Shown here in pieces: positions 44,560-55,679 of a stretch of DNA of 64,000 nt. Positions within the stretch are counted from its first letter, which is position 1, and the number at the start of each line of letters is the position of its first letter. The notes under the pieces were generated by a model. It made no database searches, was not told the DNA's origin, and saw nothing but the letters and a program-made list of their open reading frames with translations. The position numbers and the translations under genes were made by a program. This DNA comes from an uncultured Psychromonas sp. (GTDB lineage Bacteria > Pseudomonadota > Gammaproteobacteria > Enterobacterales > Psychromonadaceae): assembly GCF_947489755.1 (NCBI RefSeq), contig NZ_CANLFB010000013.1, positions 1-64,000 of the forward strand, given 5' to 3'.

Positions 44560-46245
44560 ATGACAACTCATAATATTAGTGGCTTGGCTTCTAGCCTAGC
44601 CACTCGTGGTTTATTAAACTTTGATAAGCTACAACAAATATGTTCATCTGCGGCTTCTGAAAGTAAAGCACTAGTTTCCTACCTTGTTGAAAATGAGTAT
44701 ATCTCTAGCTTAGCCTTAGCTGAATTCTGTGAAGCTGAATATGGTATTCCTCTATTAGATAATGAATCCTTAGATTTTGATAATATCCCTGAAAAGTTTA
44801 TTAACGAAAAACTAATAGAGAAGCATCATGTATTACCGGTTTATGTGCAGAATAAGACCCTTTATATTGCCATGTCTGACCCGACGAATATCGCTGCCTT
44901 AGAAGATTTTGGTTTTAGTTTTGGTATGCACACCGAAGCATTACTCATTGAAGAAACTCAACTTAATAAAACCATCGAGTCTATTTTAGAAGACGATGTG
45001 AGCTCACTCGGCGACATGGGGAATATTGATGATATTGAAGTGGATGACACTGATTCCCGCTTAGATGAATCACAAAATGCCGATGACGATACCCCGATTG
45101 TAAAATATATTAACAGTGTGTTGATTGATGCGGTTAAAAAAGGCGCGTCAGACTTACATTTTGAACCCTATGAAAAAAAATTCCGTATTCGTTTTCGTAT
45201 TGATGGTATCTTAAAAGAAGTTGCGTCTCCTCCTGTTAATCTAGCCAATCGTTTTTCTGCACGTTTAAAAGTTATGTCTAAATTAGACATTGCTGAACGA
45301 CGTCTGCCACAAGATGGTCGTATCAAACTTAAAATCTCCAATAAACGTAATATTGATTTACGTGTGAGTACACTCCCTACTATGTGGGGGGAAAAAATTG
45401 TAATGCGTATTTTAGATAGTTCTGCGGCTGCATTAAATATCGATATACTCGGTTACACGGACGAGCAAAAAGCAAAATATTTGGCTGCACTAGCAAAACC
45501 GCAAGGTATGATTTTGATTACCGGTCCTACGGGTAGTGGTAAAACCGTTTCTTTGTATACCGGGTTAAATATTTTAAATACCGTTGAACGTAATATTTCA
45601 ACAGCAGAAGATCCGGTAGAGATTAACTTAACCGGCGTTAACCAAGTACAAATTAATAACAAAGCCGGGTTAACTTTTGCTTCCGCGTTACGTTCGTTTT
45701 TACGACAAGATCCTGATATCGTGATGGTTGGTGAAATTCGTGATTTAGAAACGGCTGAAATAGGTATTAAAGCGGCACAAACTGGTCACTTGGTGTTATC
45801 AACCTTACATACCAACTCTGCTGCTGAAACCTTAACGCGTTTATTAAACATGGGTGTACCCGCTTTTAATATTGCATCTTCTGTTTCACTAATTATCGCA
45901 CAGCGACTAGGAAGACGCTTATGTGATCAATGTAAAGCACCTTTGCAAATTCCTGATTCAGAATTAGAATCTATCGGCTTTACTCACGAACAGTTAGCTC
46001 AAAAAAGTCATTTATGCCAACCTGTTGGTTGTGATAAATGTACTGACGGTTACAAAGGGCGTGTCGGTATTTATGAAGTTATGGAAATGTCAGACGAACT
46101 GGGACGCATTATTTTAGATAATGGTAATGCGATGCAAATTGCCGATGCTGCAATAAATGAAGGTATGCATACCTTAAGGCAATCAGCCATTAAACAAGCG
46201 TTAAATGGCGTCACTAGTTTGCAAGAAGTGACTCGTATTACTTGA
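44560..46245 (+). CDS. pilB: Type IV pilus assembly ATPase PilB
   Basis: 561 residues. Hexameric cytoplasmic motor that extends the pilus. N-terminal MshEN-type domain ~1-150, catalytic domain with [15 protein letters not shown] (Walker A), Asp box STAEDPVE, Walker [13 protein letters not shown], His box [12 protein letters not shown] and a four-cysteine zinc site LCDQCK...CDKC. Its ribosome binding site overlaps the pilA stop. Confidence 0.96.
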   Translation: MTTHNISGLASSLATRGLLNFDKLQQICSSAASESKALVSYLVENEYISSLALAEFCEAEYGIPLLDNESLDFDNIPEKFINEKLIEKHHVLPVYVQNKTLYIAMSDPTNIAALEDFGFSFGMHTEALLIEETQLNKTIESILEDDVSSLGDMGNIDDIEVDDTDSRLDESQNADDDTPIVKYINSVLIDAVKKGASDLHFEPYEKKFRIRFRIDGILKEVASPPVNLANRFSARLKVMSKLDIAERRLPQDGRIKLKISNKRNIDLRVSTLPTMWGEKIVMRILDSSAAALNIDILGYTDEQKAKYLAALAKPQGMILITGPTGSGKTVSLYTGLNILNTVERNISTAEDPVEINLTGVNQVQINNKAGLTFASALRSFLRQDPDIVMVGEIRDLETAEIGIKAAQTGHLVLSTLHTNSAAETLTRLLNMGVPAFNIASSVSLIIAQRLGRRLCDQCKAPLQIPDSELESIGFTHEQLAQKSHLCQPVGCDKCTDGYKGRVGIYEVMEMSDELGRIILDNGNAMQIADAAINEGMHTLRQSAIKQALNGVTSLQEVTRIT

Positions 46246-46569
46246 TTTTTTTATCCATATTTTTACTTCTGCTTTAAATCTGAGACATTAAAATATAGAT
46301 TACATTAAAAATATAGATTACATTAAAATCTAAAGACTGGTTCACAATAGTTATTGGTTTTTAAGCTCATAAAATAAAAGCTAATATATTACAACTTAGA
46401 TTATATTAATGTTTAGACCATATTAGTAACTATTTTAATCACTATATTAAAAATCTAATTTAATTAAAGATAACTTAACGCTTATTTAAAGGTAGCTTAT
46501 CTAATAAATAGTTATCTTAAAGTACTCACTTACATTACGCTTACCTAAATACTATCTAAAGAGAACGTC
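46246..46569 (+). repeat. pilB-pilC gap with short AT-rich tandem repeats
   Basis: At ~46287-46328 AATATAGATTACATTAAA occurs twice in tandem; further TAGATTATATTAATG-type echoes run to 46460. pilB and pilC are usually a few bases apart, so the 324-bp gap is an expansion. No gene. Confidence 0.7.
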
Positions 46570-47796
46570 ATGGCCATTAAACAATCTTCGCCTGAATTAC
46601 ATACTTTTACCTGGCACGGCATTAATCGTAAGGGCGGAAAAGTATCAGGAGAGTTACAAGGTGCAACGGTTAATGAAATAAAGGCTGAATTACGCAAGCA
46701 AGGTGTCAGTGTTACGCGTACTAAAAAGAAACCAAAGTCATTATTTTCGTTTGGTGACAAAGTACAGCCAATGGATATTGCTATTGTGTCTCGTCAAATC
46801 GCGACCATGTTAAATGCGGGTGTTGCCTTAGTGCAAAGCCTTGAATTGATAGCCAAAAGTAATGAAAAACCATCACTTCGAAAACTCATGACGTCAATCG
46901 CTAATGAGGTCTCCACAGGGACGCCTCTTTCTCAAACTTTGCGCTCTTACCCAAGACAATTCGATACGTTATATTGCGACTTAGTGGAAGCGGGTGAACA
47001 ATCAGGTGCGTTAGACACTATTTATGATCGTATTGCGACTTATAAAGAAAAATCAGAAGCGTTAAAATCAAAAATTAAAAAAGCAATGTTTTATCCTGCT
47101 GCTGTTGTTGCAGTTGCATTCTTTGTAACTCTGTTATTACTCTTATTTGTAATCCCTCAATTTCAAGACATATTCACTGGATTTGGTGCAGAGCTACCTG
47201 CATTTACTTTATTCGTTTTAGGCATTTCAGACATTGTTCAAGCGTATTGGTATATGATCATTGGTGGCGCGATACTCGCTGTATTTTTATTTAAAAGGGC
47301 GCATCGTAGCAGTGAAAAAGTAAGAAATAATACGGATAAGTTTATTCTAAAAATCCCTGTTATTAGTGCTATTTTAGATAAAGCAGCAGTGGCTCGTTTT
47401 GCTCGTACGTTATCTACTACCTCTTCAGCCGGTATTCCATTAGTTGATGCATTGGTGTCTGCTGCTGGAGCATCAGGTAACTATGTTTATAGAAGTGCTG
47501 TTAACAATATGCGTACAGAAGTGATTAGTGGAATGCAAATTAATGTCGCAATGAAAACAACAGGGGCGTTTCCAGATATGGTGTCACAAATGGTCATGAT
47601 TGGTGAAGAGTCAGGCGATTTAGACGGTATGCTAAGTAAGGTCGCTGACATTTATGAAAGCCAAGTAGATGATGCCGTTGATGCGCTAACCAGTTTATTA
47701 GAGCCGATGATCATGGTGGTATTAGGTGTGGTAGTTGGCGGTTTGATTGTTGCTATGTATTTACCTATCTTCGAATTAGGTAGTGTTATTGGTTAA
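46570..47796 (+). CDS. pilC: Type IV pilus inner-membrane platform protein PilC
   Basis: 408 residues. Polytopic platform protein linking the PilB motor to pilin. Two T2SSF repeats (~70-195 and ~275-395) with membrane helices near 170-195, 215-240 and 375-400; RQIATMLNAGVALVQSLELI and MVSQMVMIGEESGDLDGML are typical. Followed by a strong terminator instead of pilD. Confidence 0.95.
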   Translation: MAIKQSSPELHTFTWHGINRKGGKVSGELQGATVNEIKAELRKQGVSVTRTKKKPKSLFSFGDKVQPMDIAIVSRQIATMLNAGVALVQSLELIAKSNEKPSLRKLMTSIANEVSTGTPLSQTLRSYPRQFDTLYCDLVEAGEQSGALDTIYDRIATYKEKSEALKSKIKKAMFYPAAVVAVAFFVTLLLLLFVIPQFQDIFTGFGAELPAFTLFVLGISDIVQAYWYMIIGGAILAVFLFKRAHRSSEKVRNNTDKFILKIPVISAILDKAAVARFARTLSTTSSAGIPLVDALVSAAGASGNYVYRSAVNNMRTEVISGMQINVAMKTTGAFPDMVSQMVMIGEESGDLDGMLSKVADIYESQVDDAVDALTSLLEPMIMVVLGVVVGGLIVAMYLPIFELGSVIG

Positions 47797-47878
47797 TATA
47801 GTGGCTTTATTATTGGGTTGTTTTTTATAAATAAGAGCAGCCTTAAAATATCCATTCTATAAAGTTGATTTAGAGACA

Positions 47879-47917
47879 TAAAAAAGCGATAGCATGATAA
47901 TGTTATCGCTTTTTTTA
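47879..47917 (+). terminator. Intrinsic terminator of pilC
   Basis: AAAAAAGCGATAGCAT...ATGTTATCGCTTTTTTT hairpin ~85 bp after the stop codon, with a seven-T run. Confidence 0.9.
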
Positions 47918-48015
47918 TAGCTGCTCGTTTTAGCATAAAATTAAAATTAAGCCGCTGTATGCTTTTGTCATCAGTCCGTGAATAATCGATGAAAAATTAT
48001 ACAGAGGTGTAGGTT

Positions 48016-49125
48016 ATGTTGGATGCTATTTATATGCCTGATGATGCTAAGTCTGCTTCTGATGTTAAATTAGAATCACAGAAATTGCCTTCAATCATAA
48101 GAGCTGATGTTAAGAGTCGTGTCTCGACTAAGTTAACTACTAGGGCTAGTAGTCATCATCAAATAACCTTCTCCATTTTTGAGTTTAAGCATTTTACAGC
48201 ACAACAAATTGCACAATATCGCCATTCATTATTTTGTCCTGAATGCTTACAAGTTGCTTATTTTAGAAGAGCTTCTAAAGATGGTAAGCAAGCTTGCTTT
48301 GGTTCTCGTCATCACCTCCCTAATTGCTCAGAATTAACTAAAGTCACTAAGAAATCTTTAGTCGATTTGAAGAGTGATTTAAATGAAGACATTTTAATGA
48401 CGATTGAGTCAAATGATGAAGAACTTATCGATGATAATATTAAACGACAAATAGAAGTTAAAAATAATAAAATTGTTGAAGAAAGCCTTAAACAAAATGT
48501 TATTGAAATAACGAGGTCTGTAGAAAATTTAGATGAAGGTTTTTTCATTGATTTTTCAGTCGTGAATAAAAATATAGTCGTTAAAAATACGCATATTATA
48601 GAGCGTGAAAAAAACACTGTTAATGAAGATAAGATAAAAAATATTAACGAATTAACCGATTCTAAATCATTGGCTATAATCAGTGAAAACTCAAATAAGT
48701 CGATTAAACAAACCCTACCTAAATTACTAAAGAGTTTATTAAATAACAGCTCCTTAGGATCTTCTAATGTATGGGTTCACACCAGTGATAAGCATAAATG
48801 GCGAGCGAAGAATTTATTTGTCAATTTCTCTGATGCTGAAGTGCTAGAAAACTTGCCCCCTAGAATGTATTGGGGAACTATCAACAATGCAGATAAAGAT
48901 CTCTTATGGTTGAATGTCGCCGATGCTAAGAACGTCGCTATTCCCATTCAGCTTTTTCGACAAGCCTTTTTAGAACAATATTCCATTAGTAAAAATACTG
49001 ATTTAGTCGGTGCAAATATTATTTTATTCGCTAAATGCTTAAGTAATAAAGACCAATCAAGAAAATTCTTACAACTGTGGAGCAATGACCTACAGTATCT
49101 ACACCTATCATTACCCCCTCTATAA
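48016..49125 (+). CDS. Unknown protein with N-terminal cysteine/histidine cluster
   Basis: 369 residues, family not recognised. N-terminal ~60-105 has LFCPECLQ...ACFGSRHHLPNC, a CxxC plus C, HH, C cluster that could bind zinc. Residues ~110-240 are charged and Lys/Asn/Glu/Ile-rich, probably extended or coiled. The C-terminal ~245-369 is a compact-looking domain with WRAKNLFVNFSDAEVLENLP and PRMYWGTINNADKDLLWLNV. No signal peptide or membrane segment. Start supported by GAGGTGTAGG. It sits where pilD would be expected and is followed by a 0.8-kb repeat array. A nucleic-acid role is possible but unproven. Confidence 0.6.
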   Translation: MLDAIYMPDDAKSASDVKLESQKLPSIIRADVKSRVSTKLTTRASSHHQITFSIFEFKHFTAQQIAQYRHSLFCPECLQVAYFRRASKDGKQACFGSRHHLPNCSELTKVTKKSLVDLKSDLNEDILMTIESNDEELIDDNIKRQIEVKNNKIVEESLKQNVIEITRSVENLDEGFFIDFSVVNKNIVVKNTHIIEREKNTVNEDKIKNINELTDSKSLAIISENSNKSIKQTLPKLLKSLLNNSSLGSSNVWVHTSDKHKWRAKNLFVNFSDAEVLENLPPRMYWGTINNADKDLLWLNVADAKNVAIPIQLFRQAFLEQYSISKNTDLVGANIILFAKCLSNKDQSRKFLQLWSNDLQYLHLSLPPL

Positions 49126-49249
49126 GTAGCCTATTGATAGCTAATAACTAATAAATTATGACTAATAAGCTATGACTAATAAATAATGGAAGCTACCGTC
49201 TATTAATCTTTATACTATTAATTGGTCAAAAAATAGAAAATAATCATTT

Positions 49250-50050
49250 TTTAACCTTGGGGCGCTTGCTTTAGCCTACAGGATTTTATGTGTTACTTTG
49301 ATTTTTTACTTTGAATTAGAGAATTAATCATTAGCATATTTTGACCTTGGGGCGCTGGCTTCAGCCTGCAGTATTTTATGTGTTGCTTTTATTTCTTATT
49401 TTGAATTAGAGAATCAATCATTAGCATATTTTGACCTTGGGGCGCTGGCTTCATCCTGCAGGATTTATGTGTTGTTTTTTATTTTGGATTAGATAATCAA
49501 TCATTAGCATGCTTTGACCTTGGGGCGCTGGCTTCAGCCTGCAGAGTTTTATGTGTTGATTTTTATTCTAGGTTAGATAATCAACAGCAAAAGATTGATG
49601 GTTTTGGGGCGCTGGCTTCAGCCTGCAGGGTTTCATGTGTTGTTTTTTATTTTGAATTAGAGAATCAATCATTAGCATGTTTTGACCTTGGGGCGCTGGC
49701 TTCAGCCTGCAGGATTTATGTGTTGTTTTTTATTTTGGATTAGATAATCAATCATTAGCATGTTTTGACCTTGGGACGCTGGCTTCACCCTGCAGGGTTT
49801 TATGTGTCGCTTTTATTGTGATTTTGAATTAGAGAATCAATCATTAGCATGTTTTGACCTTGGGGCGCTGGCTTCAGCCTGCAGGATTTATGTGTTGTTT
49901 TTTATTCTAGATTAGATAATCAACAGCAAAAGGTGATGGTTTTGGGGCGCTGGCTTTAGCCTGCAGGGTTTCATGTGTTGATTTTTATTCTAGATTAGAC
50001 AATCAACCGCAAAAAACGATGACCTGTTGAAGCGTTGATTTTAGGCTGAA
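49250..50050 (+). repeat. Array B of ~82-90 bp repeats (same unit as array A)
   Basis: Nine clear copies of CCTTGGGGCGCTGGCTT then CAGCCTGCAG near 49259, 49349, 49439, 49522, 49606, 49690, 49772, 49862 and 49944, plus a decayed tenth near 50024. Inter-core DNA (TTATGTGTTG..., GAATTAGAGAATCAATCATTAG) is also repeated. Preceded at 49133-49190 by short TGACTAATAA repeats. The full gap 49126-50376 has no gene. Confidence 0.92.
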
Positions 50051-50376
50051 GAGGGTTGTGTAATGTTTTTTAGTTTTGTAGTAGAAAATTAATAGCATAC
50101 AAAGTATTAACATAAACACAAAAAAGATCTGTAAGCTAAAAACAATACTCGCAAAGCTCCTTCGCTCATAACACTAGGCCTCGTCCAGCTAGCCATGCTT
50201 TACAATAAACCTAAATATTCTAACTTTATATATCGTATGGATGTTTGACACTTTAAGTTGTCATCTCACTGTCACAATGCTTCTGTATTTTACGCTATTT
50301 TATTAATATTCAATGTCGCTTTATATTTTGAATTGTTTTCTCTTAATCATTATTTGTGTTTGAATTGGAATATTCT

Positions 50377-51585
50377 ATGTGGGAAATCTTCAAAACCTTC
50401 TTCATATTAGGCTGTATTAGCTTTGGCGGCCCAGCTGCGCATATCGGATACTTTAGAGAAACTTTTGTACAGCGTTTAGCATGGTTAAGCGAACGACAAT
50501 ACGCAGAGTTTGTTGCATTGAGTCAGTTTTTACCTGGACCTGGATCTAGCCAAGTGGGTTTTGCTATTGGTTATCATAGATTAGGTTTAAAAGGAGCCTG
50601 TAGTGCATTTTTAGGCTTTACGCTTCCTTCAATCGTCATCATGTTGTTACTTGTGATTAGCGCCGGTGAATTGGCTGGTAATGATATTTTTCAATCAGTA
50701 ATACACGGGCTTAAGTTATTAGCGGTCGTGGTGGTATTTGATGCTGTTTTATTGATGTATAAAAACTTTTGCCAAGATAAACCTCGTATTTTATTATGCT
50801 TGATTACTGCTTGTACGTTACTTATTTCCCCTGGTGTTATCGAACAAATATTAGTACTTATTTTTGCTGCTGTTATAGGCGTTATTTTTTTACAAGATTT
50901 AGGCTCAGATAAAAAAGTCGAAATACTAAAAAAGAAAAAACATTGTTTAATTAGTAACGTTTGTATTTTGATTAATTACAAACCATTAATTATATTTTTA
51001 CTGTTATTGTTAATATTACCTTTATTCCTACTTCTCTACCCAGCGACTAACTCAGTAGTGTTGGATAGTTTTTCTCTTTTCTCTGACTTTTTTCAAGCTG
51101 GTAGTTTAGTATTTGGCGGTGGCCATGTTGTTTTGCCGCTTTTACAAAATATAGTAGAAGGGCAGGTTACCCCAGATCAGTTTTTGACTGGTTACGCTAT
51201 TGCACAAGCTATTCCGGGTCCTATGTTTACCTTAACGACTTACATTGGTTATTTTATTTTTCCGAGCGCTCCCATTATTGGAGCATTAGTTGCGACATTG
51301 GCTGTGTTCTTACCCGGTTTTTTATTACTATTAAGTTGTTTAAAAAATTGGAAACGACTTGCTAAAATACCCAAGTTAGCTGCTGCCATTAATGGCGTTA
51401 ATGCTGCAGTGGTCGGCTTATTAATAAGTGCGTTATATCAACCTGTGTTTGTGAGTGCCGTATTTAATGGTATTGATATGGCGATGGTATTAGTTGGTTT
51501 CTATTTGTTAAAATTTCGAAAATTACCGATTATGGCATTAGTGTTTTTATTTGCCGCAACAGGTGCTTTATTGGGATTCATATAA
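50377..51585 (+). CDS. chrA: Chromate transporter ChrA
   Basis: 402 residues, the long two-domain form of the CHR family. Domain 1 opens GCISFGGPAAHIGYFRETFV; domain 2 has AGSLVFGGGHVVLPLLQN. QFLPGPGSSQVGFAIG and AQAIPGPMFTLTTYIG are matching motifs in each half. About 10-12 membrane helices. Exports chromate, perhaps sulfate. ATG at 50377 chosen with GGAATA upstream; a GTG at 50356 lacks a ribosome binding site. Confidence 0.92.
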   Translation: MWEIFKTFFILGCISFGGPAAHIGYFRETFVQRLAWLSERQYAEFVALSQFLPGPGSSQVGFAIGYHRLGLKGACSAFLGFTLPSIVIMLLLVISAGELAGNDIFQSVIHGLKLLAVVVVFDAVLLMYKNFCQDKPRILLCLITACTLLISPGVIEQILVLIFAAVIGVIFLQDLGSDKKVEILKKKKHCLISNVCILINYKPLIIFLLLLLILPLFLLLYPATNSVVLDSFSLFSDFFQAGSLVFGGGHVVLPLLQNIVEGQVTPDQFLTGYAIAQAIPGPMFTLTTYIGYFIFPSAPIIGALVATLAVFLPGFLLLLSCLKNWKRLAKIPKLAAAINGVNAAVVGLLISALYQPVFVSAVFNGIDMAMVLVGFYLLKFRKLPIMALVFLFAATGALLGFI

Positions 51586-51659
51586 TAAATTTGCCCAAAA
51601 TATAAATAAAGTAACACGTTTACCTTGCACTATTCTTAGTGGTTAACTCGCTTTTGGTT

Positions 51660-52250
51660 TGTTAAAACAGTATTCACCACGAAGCGCTGCGCTTCACGAA
51701 GAACACTAAGGTAAAGCATCAATTATTTAATACTCTTTTGATTTAAGCTCCTTTACCCTTGGTGATTAACTTTTTTTGTTAAAACAGTATCCACCATGAA
51801 GCACTAAGCTTCACGAAGAACATGAAGGTTAAGCATTAATTATTTAATACTTCTTATGCTTAAGCTTCTTCGATCTTAGTAGTTAGCTCGATTTTAGTTT
51901 TAAAAAGGGTATTAACCACGAAACGCTTCGCTTCACGAAGAACACGAAGGTAAAGCTTAAATTATTTAATACTTCTTTTGGCTTAAGCTTCTTTGCTCTT
52001 AGTGGCTAGCTCGGTTTTATTTTTAAAGATAATACTCACCACGAAGCGTTTCGCCATGAATAATATGAAGGTAAAACATCAACTATTTAATACTTCTTAT
52101 ACTTAAGCTTCTTTGCTCTTGGAGGTTAACTCTTTTTGTTAAAACAGTATTCACCACGAAGTGTCGCGCTCATAAATAATACTAAGGTAAAGCAACAATT
52201 ATTTAACACTTGTTTGATTTTATCTTCTTTACCCTTCGTGGTTAATTATC
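51660..52250 (+). repeat. Five tandem ~115-124 bp repeats (CACCACGAAGCGC... unit)
   Basis: ACCACGAAGCGCTGCGCTTC and variants, each followed by ACGAAGAACAC-AAGGTAAAG, occur near 51672, 51791, 51912, 52036 and 52151. Between them AATTATTTAATACTTCTT and GCTT-TTTGCTCTTAGTGG recur. Copies diverge towards the right. The inverse pair at 5.6-5.83 kb belongs to the same family. The gap 51586-52465 has no gene. Confidence 0.88.
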
Positions 52251-52303
52251 TTTTTTCTTCTATTCTTTTCTATTAATTTTTTACTTTCAACAAACAAAAG
52301 ACA

Positions 52304-52337
52304 TAAAAAAATCCGATGCTTTATAGGCATCGGATTT
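52304..52337 (-). terminator. Intrinsic terminator of ybiT
   Basis: AAATCCGATGC...GCATCGGATTT stem at 52309-52337 with a TTTTTTT run on the minus strand, ~130 bp after the ybiT stop. Confidence 0.85.
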
Positions 52338-52465
52338 AAGTTTATTGCTATTAAACCATTTCAACTAAGTGGCTATGCTAAATACGCTAAATAGCTACGT
52401 TAAATGACCATATCGAATCGTTACATAAGGAATAACAATGCGTAGCCATTATTTTAGTTAGCCCA

Positions 52466-54049
52466 CTAAACTTTAGTTTTTAGGTATTCTTCATAAGTAC
52501 CGTGGAAATCAATCACTTCATCTGTTTTAATTTCGATGATACGTGTTGCTAGTGAAGATACAAACTCACGGTCATGACTTACAAACAATAACGTCCCTTC
52601 GTAGTTTTCTAAGGCTAAGTTTAATGATTCGATTGATTCCATATCCAAGTGATTGGTTGGCTCATCCATTAATAAGATGTTTGGTTTGTTCATCATCAAC
52701 TTACCAAACAACATACGGCCTTGTTCACCACCAGAGATGATTTTTACAGATTTAGTAATGTCATTAGCACCAAATAATAAGCGGCCCAATGTGCCACGTA
52801 CAGCTTGCTCGTCATCGCCTTCGTGCATCCATTGACCCATCCAATCAATCAATGTTTGATCTTTTTCAAAGTCAGATGAATGATCCTGTGCGTAATAACC
52901 TAAATGTGCATTTTCAGACCACTTGTATTCACCTGAAGATAATTCAATTTCACCCATCAACGTGCGTAATAATGTTGTTTTACCAACACCATTTTGACCA
53001 ATGATAGCAACACGTTCGCCGACTTCAATCATCAGGTTTAAGTCTTTGAATAAAGTGTTTTCGAAGCTTTTAGTCATTGATACTGTTTCTAAAGCGTTAC
53101 GGAACAGTTTCTTCTCTTGTTTGAAGACGATGTAAGGATTAACACGGCTTGAAGCTTTAACTTCTGCTAGTTCAATCTTATCCATCTGCTTAGCACGTGA
53201 TGTTGCTTGTTTTGCTTTTGATGCGTTTGCAGAAAAGCGACTTACAAAGTCTTGAAGCTCAGATAATTGTGCTTTTTTCTTTGCATTTTCATTCAGTAAG
53301 CGTTCACGTGTTTGTGTTGCTGCCGTCATGTATTCGTCGTAGTTACCAGGGAAAAGACGTAGTTCGCCGTAATCGATATCTGCCATGTGTGTACAGACTG
53401 AGTTTAAAAAGTGACGGTCATGCGAGATGATTACCATCGTACATTGACGTGCTTTTAATTCAGTTTCTAACCAACGGATAGTATCGATATCCAAGTTATT
53501 GGTTGGCTCATCGAGTAACATGATATCTGGATTTGAGAAAAGTACCTGTGCAAGTAATACACGTAACTTCCAACCCGGTGCAACTTCAGACATTAAACCG
53601 TAATGTTGATCAAGTGGAATACCAACACTTAACAATATTTCCCCTGCACGTGAATCAGCTGTGTAACCATCCATTTCTGCAAATTCATTTTCTAAATCGC
53701 CAACATGCATGCCTTCAGCTTCAGTCATTTCTGGTAAAGCGTAAATACGATTACGCTCATTCATGACTTCCCACATTTCTTTGTGGCCCATTAATACCGT
53801 ATCAAGAACCGTGTGCTCTTCAAAAGCAAACTGGTCTTGATGTAGTTTAGCGATACGTTCGTTTGGATCTCTTGTTACATTACCTGCGCTAGGCTCAAGG
53901 TCACCGGTTAAGATTTTCATGAAAGTTGATTTACCACAACCATTTGCACCGATTAAACCGTAACGGTTTCCAGTACCAAATTTTACAGAAATGTTTTCAA
54001 AAAGTGGTTTTGCACCAAATTGCATGGTGATGTTATTTGTACTTAACAC
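52466..54049 (-). CDS. ybiT: ABC-F family ribosome-associated ATPase YbiT
   Basis: 527 residues (E. coli YbiT 530). Soluble tandem ATPase without membrane domain that acts on the ribosome. Two Walker A motifs ([20 protein letters not shown]), two [20 protein letters not shown] motifs, and the interdomain linker ~240-300 ([20 protein letters not shown]). The start is GTG with AGGA eight bases upstream. Confidence 0.94.
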   Translation of the reverse strand: MLSTNNITMQFGAKPLFENISVKFGTGNRYGLIGANGCGKSTFMKILTGDLEPSAGNVTRDPNERIAKLHQDQFAFEEHTVLDTVLMGHKEMWEVMNERNRIYALPEMTEAEGMHVGDLENEFAEMDGYTADSRAGEILLSVGIPLDQHYGLMSEVAPGWKLRVLLAQVLFSNPDIMLLDEPTNNLDIDTIRWLETELKARQCTMVIISHDRHFLNSVCTHMADIDYGELRLFPGNYDEYMTAATQTRERLLNENAKKKAQLSELQDFVSRFSANASKAKQATSRAKQMDKIELAEVKASSRVNPYIVFKQEKKLFRNALETVSMTKSFENTLFKDLNLMIEVGERVAIIGQNGVGKTTLLRTLMGEIELSSGEYKWSENAHLGYYAQDHSSDFEKDQTLIDWMGQWMHEGDDEQAVRGTLGRLLFGANDITKSVKIISGGEQGRMLFGKLMMNKPNILLMDEPTNHLDMESIESLNLALENYEGTLLFVSHDREFVSSLATRIIEIKTDEVIDFHGTYEEYLKTKV

Positions 54050-54260
54050 GGCTTATTCCTAAATTGTTTGAGTATTGCTTTTTTAAAGATGGGTATTATA
54101 CAGATACCGTGAGGTTAATCACCTTTGAATTGTATGAAATTCGTGCGTCATTTTTATAAAGTAAAGTTGTGTCGCAATAAAACTAACACATAGCTTGATC
54201 GCGACGCTTAAGGTAAGCTACGCGTCTAATGGCAAGTGCCGTACTTTAATGAGATTTAAT

Positions 54261-55547
54261 ATGAGTTTTGATTCCCTAGGTTTACCCGCATCGTTAGTAG
54301 AAGCAGTGAAAAATGCTGGCTACGAAACGCCTTCCCCAATCCAAGAGCAAGCTATTCCTGCTGTATTAGCCGGTAAAGATGTGATGGCTGCTGCACAAAC
54401 AGGTACCGGGAAAACTGCTGGGTTTACATTGCCATTATTAGCAATGCTAGAAAAAGGTGAACGCGCTAAACCGAATCAAGTTCGTGCGCTAATATTAACG
54501 CCGACACGTGAGCTAGCGGCTCAAGTACAAGCAAGCGTACAAAAATATGGCCAAAACATGCCATTACGCAGCATGGTGGTATACGGCGGTGTGAAAATTA
54601 ACCCACAAATGCAAATGTTACGTGGCGGTATAGATATTTTAGTGGCAACACCGGGTCGTTTATTAGACTTATATCAGCAAAATGCAGTACGTTTTCAACA
54701 GTTAGAAGTGTTAATTTTAGATGAAGCTGACCGTATGTTAGATATGGGCTTTATTCATGATATTAAAAAGATCCTTAAAGCGTTACCCGCTAAGCGTCAA
54801 AACTTATTATTCTCAGCGACTTTTTCTGATGAAATTCGTTCATTAGCAAAAGGCTTAGTTAATAATCCTGTTGAGATTTCAGTAAGCCCGCGTAATACAA
54901 CGGTTGAAAAAATTGAACAGGCTTTATATGAAGTAGATAAAACTAAAAAGACGGCGTTATTGAGTCAGTTAATTCTTGATAACAAATGGCGTCAAGTTTT
55001 AGTGTTTGTAAAAACTAAACACGGTGCAAACCGTCTGGTTAAAAACTTAGACGCACGTGGTATTCGTAGTGCTGCTATCCATGGTAATAAAAGTCAAGGT
55101 GCACGTACTAAAGCATTAGCACAATTTAAAGATAGCCAAATCCAAGTATTAGTCGCAACTGATATTGCTGCACGTGGTATCGATATTGATCAACTACCTA
55201 ATGTTGTTAACTTCGACTTACCTAATGTCAGTGAAGACTATGTACATCGTATCGGTCGTACTGGTCGTGCAGGTAATGAAGGTTTAGCGGTATCGCTAGT
55301 ATGTCAAGAAGAGTTCAAACTATTAAAAGATATTGAACGTCTGATTAAAAAGGTTATTCCACGCAAAATATTTGCAGGTTTTGAACCAGGTGAACCATTA
55401 CAGCCTTCTGTATTAGGTACACACGAGAAACAAGTTAAAAAACCAAAATCACCAAAAGTACCTCATAAAGATGGTGTTCGTTCTGGTGCAAGAACAGGCA
55501 GTGCTAAGAAACAAAACGGACCAAGAAATAATTTTGTAGGCGGGTAG
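54261..55547 (+). CDS. rhlE: DEAD-box RNA helicase RhlE
   Basis: 428 residues. [21 protein letters not shown] begins the same way as E. coli RhlE. Motifs [55 protein letters not shown] and [10 protein letters not shown] are intact; Lys-rich tail. Role in ribosome maturation and RNA decay. ATG at 54261 by this alignment; the open frame starts at 54195. Confidence 0.94.
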   Translation: MSFDSLGLPASLVEAVKNAGYETPSPIQEQAIPAVLAGKDVMAAAQTGTGKTAGFTLPLLAMLEKGERAKPNQVRALILTPTRELAAQVQASVQKYGQNMPLRSMVVYGGVKINPQMQMLRGGIDILVATPGRLLDLYQQNAVRFQQLEVLILDEADRMLDMGFIHDIKKILKALPAKRQNLLFSATFSDEIRSLAKGLVNNPVEISVSPRNTTVEKIEQALYEVDKTKKTALLSQLILDNKWRQVLVFVKTKHGANRLVKNLDARGIRSAAIHGNKSQGARTKALAQFKDSQIQVLVATDIAARGIDIDQLPNVVNFDLPNVSEDYVHRIGRTGRAGNEGLAVSLVCQEEFKLLKDIERLIKKVIPRKIFAGFEPGEPLQPSVLGTHEKQVKKPKSPKVPHKDGVRSGARTGSAKKQNGPRNNFVGG

Positions 55548-55594
55548 GTTAATGTTTAGTTTTTAAGTTATGTGAAAGTAACAAGCACAATAAG

Positions 55595-55643
55595 AAAGCC
55601 TTTATTTTTCAGTCTATTTGGATTGATGATAAGGGCTTTTTTG
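55595..55643 (+). terminator. Likely terminator of rhlE
   Basis: AAAGCCTTTAT pairs with ATAAGGGCTTT (one G-T) over a long loop, followed by TTTTTTG. Confidence 0.65.
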
Positions 55644-55679
55644 TTGGTGTTGTTTGAGTGTTAGTCTGCTGCTTTTTAT

